The translations under genes and the position numbers were made by a program. DNA of 20,155 bases from Rhodospirillales bacterium (GTDB lineage: Bacteria > Pseudomonadota > Alphaproteobacteria > Acetobacterales > Acetobacteraceae). The number at the start of each line of letters is the position of its first letter. Positions within the stretch are counted from its first letter, which is position 1. The notes under the pieces were generated by a model, which worked only from the letters and a program-made list of their open reading frames with translations, was not told the origin of the DNA and did no database searches. Positions 7,545-14,913 of this stretch are shown one piece after another. The stretch covers positions 1-20,155 of the forward strand of contig JAGWIL010000010.1 in the NCBI GenBank assembly GCA_028866335.1, in the 5' to 3' direction.

Positions 7545-7708
7545 CATTATGAACCAGAAATGTTTCTTTTAAGGCAGGGCTGTCGTTTTGCTTTCATAAT
7601 AATCTTAAATTTATCGAAGAATTACGTTTACCCCTGGCGTTTTGGCTAAATTTCTCCTAATGATCGAAGTCGGGCGTATATCTTTAAGTACTGTAAGAAT
7701 ACTCTTAG

Positions 7709-7737
7709 GTGACGCTAGGGTATTTGAGTGGTATAAA
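7709..7737 (+). promoter_or_regulatory. Candidate promoter for the 95-aa hypothetical gene
   Basis: GTGACG (7709-7714), a 17-base spacer and TATAAA (7732-7737) give a plausible sigma-70 promoter, with 4 of 6 and 5 of 6 consensus matches. It sits in a 273-base AT-rich gap (7545-7817) after nrdB. Also in that gap are TAAGA/TCTTA arms with a 4-base loop at 7694-7707, overlapping the spacing upstream of the promoter. I see no RNA gene or further ORF in the gap. Confidence 0.4.
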
Positions 7738-7742
7738 AATTG

Positions 7743-7757
7743 AGACAAGCCTTGTCT
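7743..7757. promoter_or_regulatory. 15-bp palindrome at the predicted transcription start
   Basis: AGACAAG and CTTGTCT are exact inverted repeats around C7750. The site lies 6 bases after the candidate -10 box, at the expected +1, the usual place for a repressor operator. It could equally be a chance palindrome. The regulator is unknown. Confidence 0.35.
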
Positions 7758-7817
7758 TCCAACGCCATTCTTATTTTACCCACGCACCTTACAACCTTTG
7801 ATACCGGACTAAAAAAC

Positions 7818-8105
7818 ATGGCAGGTCTGACAACTCCTGAGGAAGATACTGAAGTTTCCGGCTCCCGGACGCAAGGCACCGCGCCGCGCTATAGCCGCCG
7901 ATTGTCAGATAAAATCCTGCTTGCGTTCCATCATGCCTGTGACCAGGGCGATTACGAGATCGCCGAGCAATTGCTGCGAATCCTGGAATCCATGCTCACC
8001 CGCCGCACCGTGCCGCCGGATGCAAACCGCCGTAAAAGCATCGAAAGCTTGGTGGCTGCGCATGAACGGCTATGGCATCTGCGCCATCCGGAAAGCTTTA
8101 ACTAA
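7818..8105 (+). CDS. Conserved-looking small protein of unknown function
   Basis: 95 aa from the ATG at 7818. The frame is open back to a TTG at 7740, but the extra 26 residues look unlike coding sequence and cover the palindrome, so the ATG is preferred. The ribosome-binding site is weak (GGA about 9 bases upstream). The N-terminus is polar and probably disordered. From about residue 23 the sequence YSRRLSDKILLAFHHACDQG is followed by a helical LLRILESMLTRR segment and ends in AHERLWHLRHPE. I recall the same block in uncharacterised small proteins of other alphaproteobacteria; the helical pattern suggests an alpha-alpha hairpin fold. No membrane segment or signal peptide. It is convergent with the DUF6134-like gene (22 bases between them). 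Function unknown. Confidence 0.75.
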   Translation: MAGLTTPEEDTEVSGSRTQGTAPRYSRRLSDKILLAFHHACDQGDYEIAEQLLRILESMLTRRTVPPDANRRKSIESLVAAHERLWHLRHPESFN

Positions 8106-8127
8106 CCGCATCAGGGCATAAGTTCTT

Positions 8128-8793
8128 TCAGATATATTTCTGATACACCTCATGGCCAAGAACGTGAAATTCAAAGCCTGACCATTGGTTGTTCTGGTCG
8201 TACCATAGCGACATATGCAATTTCCCCGTTACATCAAAACGCCGCGCCACAACCGGGCCGCCATTTGCCGTTGGAAGTTTGTTCCAACCGGGTGAATTAA
8301 CGATGGCGGGATAATGCCGCCCTGTCTCCACATTCAGGATCATCGCCTTTAGCATCGCTCGGTTCCAATAGGTGAGTGGCAACATTGGCGGATTGTCGGT
8401 GTATTGGTAATCACCTGCCTTCGTGCTGTTAACCGCATACCCACCAGGAATTTGGTTAGCCTGCACCGCAAGCGGCGTACCATTATGGTTCACCCTACTC
8501 TCCAGCCGAGTGAATACCCCGCCCGACCAATATTCAGAGGCGCAGCCCTGATAATGGAATACGGCAATACCCGCCACGGTCACAACCATGTCAACATTCG
8601 TGTCCACACGCAGGCACCTGCCTGAGTGCGTAAAGGTCACATGATGCTCACCAACAGGTGTGCCATTGCGTAAAATTTTAAAGCGCATCGCGCCGCCGGG
8701 TGGCATTGGCAATGGTGCAGCTAACACGGCCCTGGGTGCCACCAACGCTGCCGCACCGGCTAAAAATCCACGCCGTTCAAGCTGTTGCCGCAT
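8128..8793 (-). CDS. Tat-exported DUF6134-like protein
   Basis: 221 aa from the ATG at 8793. The frame is open to 8940, but the extra residues are not signal-like, whereas this start gives a clear twin-arginine signal: RRGFLAG (7-13), a hydrophobic stretch, and a cleavage-like AVLAA near residues 22-26. The mature part (GEHHVTF, CASEYWSG, GGYAVNSTKAG, PLTYWN) resembles the DUF6134 family as I remember it: secreted proteins of about 200 aa with a beta-rich pattern and no known reaction. Tat export suggests folding, perhaps with a cofactor, before secretion. GC content is lower than in the surrounding genes. It is divergent from the SixA gene with 72 bases between starts. Family assignment is moderate; function unknown. 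Confidence 0.65.
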   Translation of the reverse strand: MRQQLERRGFLAGAAALVAPRAVLAAPLPMPPGGAMRFKILRNGTPVGEHHVTFTHSGRCLRVDTNVDMVVTVAGIAVFHYQGCASEYWSGGVFTRLESRVNHNGTPLAVQANQIPGGYAVNSTKAGDYQYTDNPPMLPLTYWNRAMLKAMILNVETGRHYPAIVNSPGWNKLPTANGGPVVARRFDVTGKLHMSLWYDQNNQWSGFEFHVLGHEVYQKYI

Positions 8794-8865
8794 TCGTTTT
8801 ATGTATCCGTTATGCACATTTTCGAATGTTAAGCAGGGGCGACAGCCTGCCTCTATCGTGGCACA

Positions 8866-9396
8866 ATGACATTTATGCACCAGTTGATTTTTCTTCGTCA
8901 CGCCAAGGCCGAAGCAGCTTCCCGGGGGCAGTCTGACCACAGCCGCGCGTTAACCGATAAGGGCCGCCACGCCGCGGGAAAAATTGGTGAGGCCATGCGC
9001 CAAGCCGGATTGGCGCCAGAGGTCGTGCTGGTTTCCACTGCAACCCGCACACAGCAAACCCTGGAAGAACTGGAAAATGCGCCTGTCTGGGATGAATGGC
9101 CGAACATCGAATCGCTGCCCCAGCTTTATATGGCAACACCCTCGCAAATTCTTGGCCAGTTGCGAGGTCTGCCTGAAACCGTGCGTAGCGCCATCGTCAT
9201 CGGTCATAATCCCGGTCTGCACGAACTGGCATTGCAACTGGCTGGGCAAAGCAAGCCAGATGCCGCCACCGCGCGAATCGACGAAGGCTATCCAACCGCG
9301 GCCCTTGCCGAATTTCTTATTGCCACCACCTGGAAAAAGCTGGGCCAAGGCAGCGCCAGTTTTAAGCGCTTTTTGTTGCCGAAGGATGTCGGCTGA
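8866..9396 (+). CDS. SixA-type histidine phosphatase
   Basis: Phosphoglycerate-mutase-like histidine phosphatase of 176 aa. The phospho-accepting histidine H12 lies in LRHAKAE (10-16), R61 in STATRTQQT, and the second catalytic histidine H114 in VIGHNPG. The short length, lacking insertions, fits the SixA group, whose E. coli member dephosphorylates histidine-containing phosphotransfer domains. The true target here is unknown and no phosphorelay gene is nearby. Start ATG 8866; ATG 8875 (residue 4, MHQL) is equally possible. Its TGA ends exactly one base before the convergent MFS stop begins, so no room remains for a separate terminator. Confidence 0.8.
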   Translation: MTFMHQLIFLRHAKAEAASRGQSDHSRALTDKGRHAAGKIGEAMRQAGLAPEVVLVSTATRTQQTLEELENAPVWDEWPNIESLPQLYMATPSQILGQLRGLPETVRSAIVIGHNPGLHELALQLAGQSKPDAATARIDEGYPTAALAEFLIATTWKKLGQGSASFKRFLLPKDVG

Positions 9397-10827
9397 CTAC
9401 CCGGCGGGAGGATGGTGAGTAAGCGCCTCGCCGGCTCTTTCCGGTAATCTTGCGCATAAGGGTGAGCCTAGCAGCGCTATTAAACTCACGACGATGAAAG
9501 CTACCCTGTAATCAGAAATCGCTGGCGCGGCATGGCCAGAAAGCCGACTGGAAATTTCCAGGCACGCCGCCCCCACCACGATCCCCATGGTTAAAGAGAG
9601 TTGCTGTATAGTTGTGTATAAAGTGGTTGCGGCAGACATACGTGCCCTGGGAATGTCGCCGTAGGCGATCGTGTTGAACGCCGTGAACTGCAAAGATCTG
9701 AAAAAACCGGCTACGAATAACACCGCACTCATGAGCACGGACGGCCAGGCTGGCGAAAACGCCGCTGTTACCGCCATTGCTATCGCCGTCACCACGCCGT
9801 TCCAGATGAGCACGGCGCGGAAGCCAAAACGGCCAAGCGAGGGCACCGCCGCAACTTTCATTGCAATAGCACCTGCAGCGGTCGCAAAGGTAATCAACCC
9901 ACTTTGAAGCGGAGACTTGCCGAAGCCTAGTTGTAGCATAAGCGGCAGCAAAAATGGCAACGCACCGATGGCGATTCTGAACAGGCTGCCCGCCGTTAGA
10001 GAGACCCTGAATGTTTCAACCTTGAATAAGGAGAAGTCGAGCACTGGGTTATCCGCCCGCCGCGCGTGCCGCCAATATACCAGGCAGGCCCCCGCGCCAC
10101 CAGCGAAGGCCAGCAATGTCCAGAAAAGCGGCACAAGCCCGCGCCCCAGCGTTTCCATACCCGCCATCAAAAACGCCATGGCGAGGCCGGAATATATCAA
10201 ACCAAAACTGTCGAGATGCCCGCCGCGTCCTTCCTCCCGCACATCAGGAATAAATAGCGAGACGGCAACTGCTCCCGCAATGCCGATCGGCACGTTGATA
10301 TCGAACACCCAGCGCCAGGAAGCCACGGAAAGAATCAACCCACCCAGCGGCGGTCCCAAAACAGGGCCAAGCAAAGCCGGCATGGTAAGCCAGGTCATTG
10401 CCGAAACCATCTGTGAGCGGCTAACCGAGCGCAACAATAGCAACCGCCCCACTGGCAGCATCATCGCTCCGCCCACCCCCTGCACCACGCGAGCGGCGAC
10501 CAGCGCCAGTAAATTTGGGGCGATTCCACAAAATATCGAGCCAAGAGTGAAAACGACGATCGCGATGCGGAACACCTGCCGCGCCCCAAACCTGTCCGCG
10601 ACCCATCCTGATGCCGGAATGAATACCGACAGCGCAATGAGATAAGACGTGACAGACACCGACATATATAGAGGGTCAATGTGAAAGCTTTTCGCCATGG
10701 CGGGTAGCGCCGTTGTCACCACCGTCGAGTCGAGGTTCTGCATGAACAACGCAATGGCGACGATGATTGCGGTGGTGCGCATCCGCCGGGTCGAGGCATC
10801 CGGCTCTGTTGTCTGGCTATCAGACAT
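9397..10827 (-). CDS. MFS multidrug exporter, DHA2 (EmrB/QacA) family
   Basis: Integral inner-membrane proton antiporter of 476 aa, likely 14 membrane spans. Family motifs are LDSTVVTTALPAM in the first helix, the motif A loop GWVADRFGARQ between helices 2 and 3, and the antiporter motif C GPVLGPPLGG in helix 5. It probably exports toxic organic compounds; the substrate is not readable. ATG 10827 has GGAG 5 bases upstream and is preferred. ATG 10854 overlaps the Trm112-like stop as ATGA and adds 9 residues, so translational coupling from that start is possible. It is the last gene of a tight four-gene run starting with cnoX. No TetR/MarR regulator is adjacent. Confidence 0.9.
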   Translation of the reverse strand: MSDSQTTEPDASTRRMRTTAIIVAIALFMQNLDSTVVTTALPAMAKSFHIDPLYMSVSVTSYLIALSVFIPASGWVADRFGARQVFRIAIVVFTLGSIFCGIAPNLLALVAARVVQGVGGAMMLPVGRLLLLRSVSRSQMVSAMTWLTMPALLGPVLGPPLGGLILSVASWRWVFDINVPIGIAGAVAVSLFIPDVREEGRGGHLDSFGLIYSGLAMAFLMAGMETLGRGLVPLFWTLLAFAGGAGACLVYWRHARRADNPVLDFSLFKVETFRVSLTAGSLFRIAIGALPFLLPLMLQLGFGKSPLQSGLITFATAAGAIAMKVAAVPSLGRFGFRAVLIWNGVVTAIAMAVTAAFSPAWPSVLMSAVLFVAGFFRSLQFTAFNTIAYGDIPRARMSAATTLYTTIQQLSLTMGIVVGAACLEISSRLSGHAAPAISDYRVAFIVVSLIALLGSPLCARLPERAGEALTHHPPAG

Positions 10828-10850
10828 GCCAACTCCGGGGTGCTGGCGGC

Positions 10851-11045
10851 TCATTCTTCCAGCGGCCGCGCTTCCTCCGCCAACATAACCGGAATGCCAT
10901 TGCGGATGGGAAAAGCAAGTCCGGCTTTTTCGCTAATCAGTTCGTTACGAACCCGGTCATAGCGCAGAGGCCCGCGCGTTACCGGGCAAATCAGCATTTC
11001 CAGCAGGCGCGGGTCCAGCCCTGGCTCATTTGTCTCGCTTGTCAT
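10851..11045 (-). CDS. Trm112-like (UPF0434/YcaR) small protein
   Basis: 64-aa protein with the family pattern [18 protein letters not shown] (10-27), then a strand rich in charged residues and [11 protein letters not shown] (45-55). Only one of the zinc-ligand cysteines of eukaryotic Trm112 is present (C20), as is common in bacterial members, so zinc binding is doubtful. Eukaryotic Trm112 activates methyltransferases; the bacterial role is not settled. It starts 3 bases after the Lon-N-domain gene stop and ends at the MFS start region, so it belongs to the same transcript. The ribosome-binding site is weak, in line with coupling to the gene before it. Confidence 0.85.
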   Translation of the reverse strand: MTSETNEPGLDPRLLEMLICPVTRGPLRYDRVRNELISEKAGLAFPIRNGIPVMLAEEARPLEE

Positions 11046-11048
11046 GTT

Positions 11049-11720
11049 TCAGCTCGCTTTCGGGGTTGTGCCATTTCCTGGCCCGCCATCGAAGGAATCA
11101 ATTTCCAATAATGCGCGCAGGGAAGCAGCGCGCAGCAACGGGTCTTTCGCTTCAAGCAGCGCCTGTTTCTCTTCCGGTTCAAAAGGGCAAGCCATGCAAA
11201 GCGAAACAACCAAGGCGGCGTCGTTCATCTCGGCAATCGCCTCCCAATTCGCCTCAACCCCCGCGGCTGCAAAATAACGGCCCAGCGCATCGAGTAATAT
11301 CTGCCGGGAAAAAGGCAAAACCTCGTCATCTGCGCGTAAATCCGCTGCAAAACCGGAAAGCCCCGCATGAACCCGGCGATACCCGCGCCGCATCTCAACC
11401 TCCTCGGCAATGGTGAAGCGGAGCACGCCGGTAAGCGTAATTAAATACCGCCCGTCGTCAGTTTCCTCAAAAGCGGAAATGCGCCCGAGGCAACCGGTAC
11501 GGAACAGCCCCGGCCCGTTCTCCCCGCGCGGCAGGCGCTTATCGGGTTGCACCATGCCAAAATAGCGCCCCTGCCCCAGCGCATCTTCCACCATGGCCAA
11601 ATAGCGCGGCTCGAAGATATTCAGCGGCAGCCGGCCCCGCGGCAACAAAAGCGCACCGCTTAACGGGAAAACCGGAAATTCGTCCGGTAAATCTTCAAGC
11701 CTTACCGGGGGCACGCTCAT
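11049..11720 (-). CDS. Lon N-terminal (LON substrate-binding) domain protein
   Basis: 223 aa from the ATG at 11720, which lies 4 bases after the cnoX stop. The longer frame to 11780 runs inside cnoX and is rejected. The protein shows the PUA-like Lon N-domain: FPLSGALLLPRGRLPLNIFE, then EPRYLAMVEDAL, FGMVQPD, and GCLGRISAFEETDDGRYLI. It has no ATPase or protease domain, so it is a stand-alone substrate-binding module, not Lon. Its partner is unknown. Standing next to the chaperone gene cnoX, it may take part in protein quality control (inference). Start and stop are almost joined to both neighbours, pointing to translational coupling. Confidence 0.85.
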   Translation of the reverse strand: MSVPPVRLEDLPDEFPVFPLSGALLLPRGRLPLNIFEPRYLAMVEDALGQGRYFGMVQPDKRLPRGENGPGLFRTGCLGRISAFEETDDGRYLITLTGVLRFTIAEEVEMRRGYRRVHAGLSGFAADLRADDEVLPFSRQILLDALGRYFAAAGVEANWEAIAEMNDAALVVSLCMACPFEPEEKQALLEAKDPLLRAASLRALLEIDSFDGGPGNGTTPKAS

Positions 11721-11724
11721 GCGC

Positions 11725-12663
11725 TCAACTGAACAGCAAGGCAGAGAGCTTGCGCCTCGCCGCCATGCTGGCGGGGTCATCCATCCCCCAGGCCTCGAAG
11801 AATTTCAGCAATTGCAGCCGCGCACCATCCTCTTTCCAGGCACGGTCACGTTTTATGATTTCCAGCAGCGCCGCCGCCGCTTCGGCGCGCGCGCCTGTTG
11901 CATTCAGCGCCGCAGCAAGTTCGTAGCGTGCTTCGTGGTCATCCGGATTCGCGGCCAAGCGGCCTTCCAGGCCAGACATAGCGGATTGCGCCTTACGCCC
12001 TTCCTGCGCCAATGCCAGCGCGGCCCTGGCACCGGAAATTTCAACATGCTCAGCCAGGGCTGGCGGAACCTGAGCCAAAACCTCCCCGGCCTGATGTTCC
12101 TCGCCCATGGCGAGCAAGGCGCGCACCATCCCGCCCCAGGCTTCCGGCTTGCCCTGGGCCTCCTGCAAAGCCGCGCCGTAATATTGCGCTGCTTCCTCTG
12201 CCCGCCCCTGTTCCAGCAACGCCTTGGCTTCAGCGATCAGCGCCTCCCCCGGTGCAGCCGTGCCGCTCAGCTTCAGCAGCGCCTCCACAAAACGCTTCAC
12301 CTCGCTCTCGGGCAGCGCACCTGAAAACGTGTCGGCAATCTGCCCTTGCCAGAAAGCCACCACTGTAGGAACGGACTGCATCGGCAGCCCCATGCGGGAA
12401 AGCTGTGTCACCAGCTCCCGATTCTTATCCACATCAATCTTCACCAACCGCACCCGGCCGTTTTGGGCACGAGTCACGCGCTCCAAGATCGGGGTCAGGG
12501 TTTTGCACGGCCCGCACCATGTGGCCCAGAAATCCACGATCACCGGCAGTTCCTGAGACGCCTCGATCACATCGGCCATGAAATTGGCCTGGTCGCCCTC
12601 GATAATGGAATCCACCGCCCCGGCAGCCGGCGCGCCAGCCGTATCGTTGAACAACGTGCTCAT
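11725..12663 (-). CDS. cnoX: CnoX/YbbN-type thioredoxin-TPR co-chaperone
   Basis: 312-aa fusion. Residues about 25-130 are a thioredoxin domain with the redox motif WCGPC (C50, C53). From about 140 to the end are helical repeats of TPR type (LLEQGRAEEAAQYYGAALQE, PDDHEARYELAAAL, RAEAAAALLEIIKRD). E. coli CnoX lacks the full CxxC; the intact CGPC here implies it can also act as a reductase or mixed-disulfide partner. The family protects cytoplasmic proteins from oxidation and hands them to GroEL or DnaK. First gene of the four-gene minus-strand run. It is divergent from tRNA-Gly; the 133-base gap must hold promoters for both directions. Confidence 0.9.
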   Translation of the reverse strand: MSTLFNDTAGAPAAGAVDSIIEGDQANFMADVIEASQELPVIVDFWATWCGPCKTLTPILERVTRAQNGRVRLVKIDVDKNRELVTQLSRMGLPMQSVPTVVAFWQGQIADTFSGALPESEVKRFVEALLKLSGTAAPGEALIAEAKALLEQGRAEEAAQYYGAALQEAQGKPEAWGGMVRALLAMGEEHQAGEVLAQVPPALAEHVEISGARAALALAQEGRKAQSAMSGLEGRLAANPDDHEARYELAAALNATGARAEAAAALLEIIKRDRAWKEDGARLQLLKFFEAWGMDDPASMAARRKLSALLFS

Positions 12664-12751
12664 TTATTCTGTTCCGCCATGAAGTTCTGCGCCTCTTATA
12701 TAGGATAATACCCGCCGCTCACACCCCGTCACGGCAATCGTATTCGCTGGC

Positions 12752-12778
12752 TTGCAATCCAATCCGGGCTCCTATAAA
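12752..12778 (+). promoter_or_regulatory. Candidate promoter for tRNA-Gly
   Basis: TTGCAA (12752-12757) and TATAAA (12773-12778) resemble -35 and -10 boxes, but the 15-base spacer is short. The position, ending 18 bases before the tRNA, is right. Weak call. Confidence 0.3.
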
Positions 12779-12796
12779 GAGCCTCCCACGCCGCGA

Positions 12797-12871
12797 GCGG
12801 GCGTAGCTCAGGGGTAGAGCACAACCTTGCCAAGGTTGGGGTCGAGGGTTCGAATCCCTTCGCCCGCTCCA
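12797..12871 (+). tRNA. tRNA-Gly (anticodon GCC)
   Basis: Cloverleaf is readable: acceptor GCGGGCG (12797-12803) pairs with CGCCCGC (12861-12867). The D-arm is GCTC...GAGC. The anticodon stem CAACC/GGTTG holds loop TTGCCAA with anticodon GCC at 12829-12831, and the T-arm contains TTCGAAT. Discriminator T12868 is followed by an encoded CCA (12869-12871). Confidence 0.97.
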
Positions 12872-12890
12872 ATAAAATTCTCATTTCACA

Positions 12891-12925
12891 TCAAGCCTTG
12901 ACTGTCGCGCAAAGACACGGCTTGA
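12891..12925 (+). other. Inverted repeat between tRNA-Gly and the 57-aa gene
   Basis: TCAAGCC (12891-12897) pairs with GGCTTGA (12919-12925). Inside, TGTC (12903-12906) pairs with GACA (12914-12917), giving a two-step hairpin. No T-run follows, so it is a poor terminator. It may be a processing or stability element of a tRNA read-through transcript, or the leader of the 57-aa gene. Confidence 0.35.
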
Positions 12926-12935
12926 AACGTCTCTC

Positions 12936-13109
12936 ATGAAGGCGCTGCCCCCTATCTCCAAACTCACGCGTGCCGAAGCCGCCCGCCCAGCGCGGGAAGC
13001 CGCCGAGGCCAAAGCCCTGCGCGCCAATCTGGCCCGCCGCAAGGCACAGGGTCGCGTCCACCCCGCCGAAAAACCTGCTGATAAAAAGGACGAACCTGAA
13101 TGCCCGTGA
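12936..13109 (+). CDS. Small basic protein (57 aa) overlapping dcd
   Basis: ATG 12936 to TGA 13107-13109, too short for many gene callers. The protein is alanine/lysine/arginine-rich ([20 protein letters not shown]), mostly helical, with a segment [14 protein letters not shown] that I recall from small uncharacterised alphaproteobacterial proteins. It has no signal peptide or membrane segment. The last 10 bases overlap dcd read from its ATG at 13100, and TGATG would join it to an alternative dcd ATG at 13109, which suggests translational coupling. Coding is supported by high GC at third positions and the join with dcd. Function unknown; a nucleic-acid contact is possible from the charge but is a guess. 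The 79-aa frame on the other strand here is regarded as a shadow. Confidence 0.65.
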   Translation: MKALPPISKLTRAEAARPAREAAEAKALRANLARRKAQGRVHPAEKPADKKDEPECP

Positions 13110-13654
13110 TGCCCGACCATTGGATTCGCCAGCAGGCTCAGGAAAAGGGCATGATCGAGCCCTTCGTGGAAAGCCAGAAGCGGGACGGCGTGGTCTCCTA
13201 TGGCCTCTCCTCTTACGGGTACGACGCCCGGTGCTCGGAGAATTTCAAGGTGTTCACCAATGTAGATTCGGCGATTGTGGACCCGAAAGCCTTCAGCCCT
13301 GCCAGCTTCGTGGACCGCACCGGCCCGGTCTGCATCATCCCGCCCAACAGCTTCGCACTCACCAACACGGTGGAATATTTCCGCATCCCGCGCGATGTGC
13401 TGGTCATCTGCCTTGGCAAATCCACCTATGCGCGCTGCGGCATCATCGTGAACGTGACACCGCTGGAGCCGGAATGGGAAGGCCAGGTGACCATCGAAAT
13501 TTCCAACACCACCCCCCTGCCCGCGAAAATCTACGCAGGCGAAGGCATCTGCCAGTTTCTGTTTCTGAAGGGCGACAGCCCCTGTGAGATCTCCTACGCC
13601 GACAAGGCGGGCAAATATATGGGCCAGCGCGGCGTGTCGCTGCCAAGGATGTAA
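13100..13654 (+). CDS. dcd: dCTP deaminase
   Basis: Deaminates dCTP to dUTP, the precursor for dTMP synthesis. The 184-aa length fits the trimeric dUTPase-like family. Conserved blocks are [12 protein letters not shown] (33-44), the nucleotide-binding GKSTYAR (106-112) and [16 protein letters not shown] (121-136), with the catalytic glutamate as E133. The C-terminus [14 protein letters not shown] closes over the active site in the family. It lacks features that would mark the bifunctional dCTP deaminase/dUTPase. ATG 13100 has AGGA 9 bases upstream inside the 57-aa gene; ATG 13109 is an alternative. murA follows after 8 bases, so the 57-aa gene, dcd and murA look like one transcript. Confidence 0.95.
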   Translation: MPVMPDHWIRQQAQEKGMIEPFVESQKRDGVVSYGLSSYGYDARCSENFKVFTNVDSAIVDPKAFSPASFVDRTGPVCIIPPNSFALTNTVEYFRIPRDVLVICLGKSTYARCGIIVNVTPLEPEWEGQVTIEISNTTPLPAKIYAGEGICQFLFLKGDSPCEISYADKAGKYMGQRGVSLPRM

Positions 13655-13662
13655 GTAAAACC

Positions 13663-14913
13663 ATGGATTCGATTCGCATTATTGGTGGCGTGCCGCTTTC
13701 CGGCACCATCGCCATTTCCGGTGCCAAGAACGCTGCCCTGCCGCTGATGGCTTGCGGGCTGCTCACGGATGCGCGCCTCACCCTCTCCAACGTCGCCAAA
13801 CTGGCTGATATCGCCACCATGTCCCAGCTTCTGGCGCAGCATGGTATCGAGGTAACACCCGAGGGCCGCAGCCTGACACTGGGCGGCAAGATCACCAATA
13901 CCGAAGCGCCATACGACATCGTGCGTAAAATGCGCGCTTCCATTCTGGTGCTAGGCCCGCTGCTGGCCCGCTGCCGCGAGGCCCGCGTCTCGCTCCCCGG
14001 CGGTTGCGCCATCGGCACCCGGCCGGTGGATTTGCACCTGAAAGGGCTGGAGGCGATGGGCGCGAAGATCGAGTTGGAAAACGGCTATGTCCACGCCACC
14101 GCGCCACGGGGGCTTAAGGGTGCAACCATCGTGTTCCCCTTCGTCTCCGTCGGCGCCACAGAAAACCTGCTGATGGCGGCTTCCCTGGCGGATGGCCAGA
14201 CCGTGCTGAAAAACGCTGCCCGCGAGCCGGAGATCACCGACCTCGCCAAATGCCTCATCGCCATGGGGGCGAAGATCGAAGGGCTGGAGACGGACACGCT
14301 CACCATCGAGGGTGTCAAATCCCTGCATGGCGCGGAACATGCCATCCTGCCGGACCGGATTGAGACCGGCACCTATGCCTGTGCCGCCGCCATCACCGGC
14401 GGCGATGTGTTCCTGGAGAACGCCCGCGCGGCGGATCTCGGCGCAGTGATCACCACGCTCACCGAAGCTGGCGTGGTCATCACCGAGGCCGAGATCGGCT
14501 TTCGTGTCACCCGCGCCAACGGGCTGCACGGGGTGGACGTAACCACCGAACCCTTCCCAGGCTTCCCGACCGACATGCAGGCGCAGTTCATGGCGCTGAT
14601 GACGGTGGCGAAGGGTGCCTCGCTCATCACCGAGAACATCTTCGAAAACCGCTTCATGCACGTGCCGGAACTCTCTCGCATGGGGGCGAAGATCAACATC
14701 CAGGGCTCGTCGGCCATTGTGCGCGGCACCGATCACCTCACCGGCGCGCAAGTCATGGCGACCGATCTGCGGGCCTCATTCTCTCTGGTGCTGGCTGCCT
14801 TGGCCGCTGAAGGGGAAACCACCATTTCCCGCGTCTATCATCTGGACCGTGGCTATGAATCGGTGGAGCAGAAGCTGGCGGGCTGCGGCGCCAGGGTAGA
14901 ACGCGTGGCTTAA
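13663..14913 (+). CDS. murA: UDP-N-acetylglucosamine 1-carboxyvinyltransferase
   Basis: First committed step of peptidoglycan synthesis: transfer of enolpyruvate from PEP to UDP-GlcNAc. The 416-aa protein keeps K22 and N23 in [10 protein letters not shown] and the active-site cysteine C115 in [11 protein letters not shown], with numbering as in E. coli. C115 is the residue alkylated by fosfomycin, so a sensitive-type enzyme is expected. The [13 protein letters not shown] block with the catalytic aspartate is present, as are the RG-rich C-terminal motifs. AAGGA at the dcd end lies 13 bases before the start, a little far. Its TAA shares the four bases TTAA with the convergent copD stop. Confidence 0.97.
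   Translation: MDSIRIIGGVPLSGTIAISGAKNAALPLMACGLLTDARLTLSNVAKLADIATMSQLLAQHGIEVTPEGRSLTLGGKITNTEAPYDIVRKMRASILVLGPLLARCREARVSLPGGCAIGTRPVDLHLKGLEAMGAKIELENGYVHATAPRGLKGATIVFPFVSVGATENLLMAASLADGQTVLKNAAREPEITDLAKCLIAMGAKIEGLETDTLTIEGVKSLHGAEHAILPDRIETGTYACAAAITGGDVFLENARAADLGAVITTLTEAGVVITEAEIGFRVTRANGLHGVDVTTEPFPGFPTDMQAQFMALMTVAKGASLITENIFENRFMHVPELSRMGAKINIQGSSAIVRGTDHLTGAQVMATDLRASFSLVLAALAAEGETTISRVYHLDRGYESVEQKLAGCGARVERVA

Noticed and set aside
7543..7564. AACATT/AATGTT inverted repeat followed by TCTTTT after nrdB
   Set aside because: Only 6 weak base pairs with a 10-base loop; too unstable to call a terminator with confidence.
7740..7817. TTG-started extension of the 95-aa protein
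   Set aside because: It covers the palindrome at the predicted transcription start and shows no protein-like pattern.
12881..13120. 79-aa minus-strand frame opposite the 57-aa gene
   Set aside because: Arginine/serine/alanine-rich shadow; the + strand reading has the dcd overlap and better codon use.
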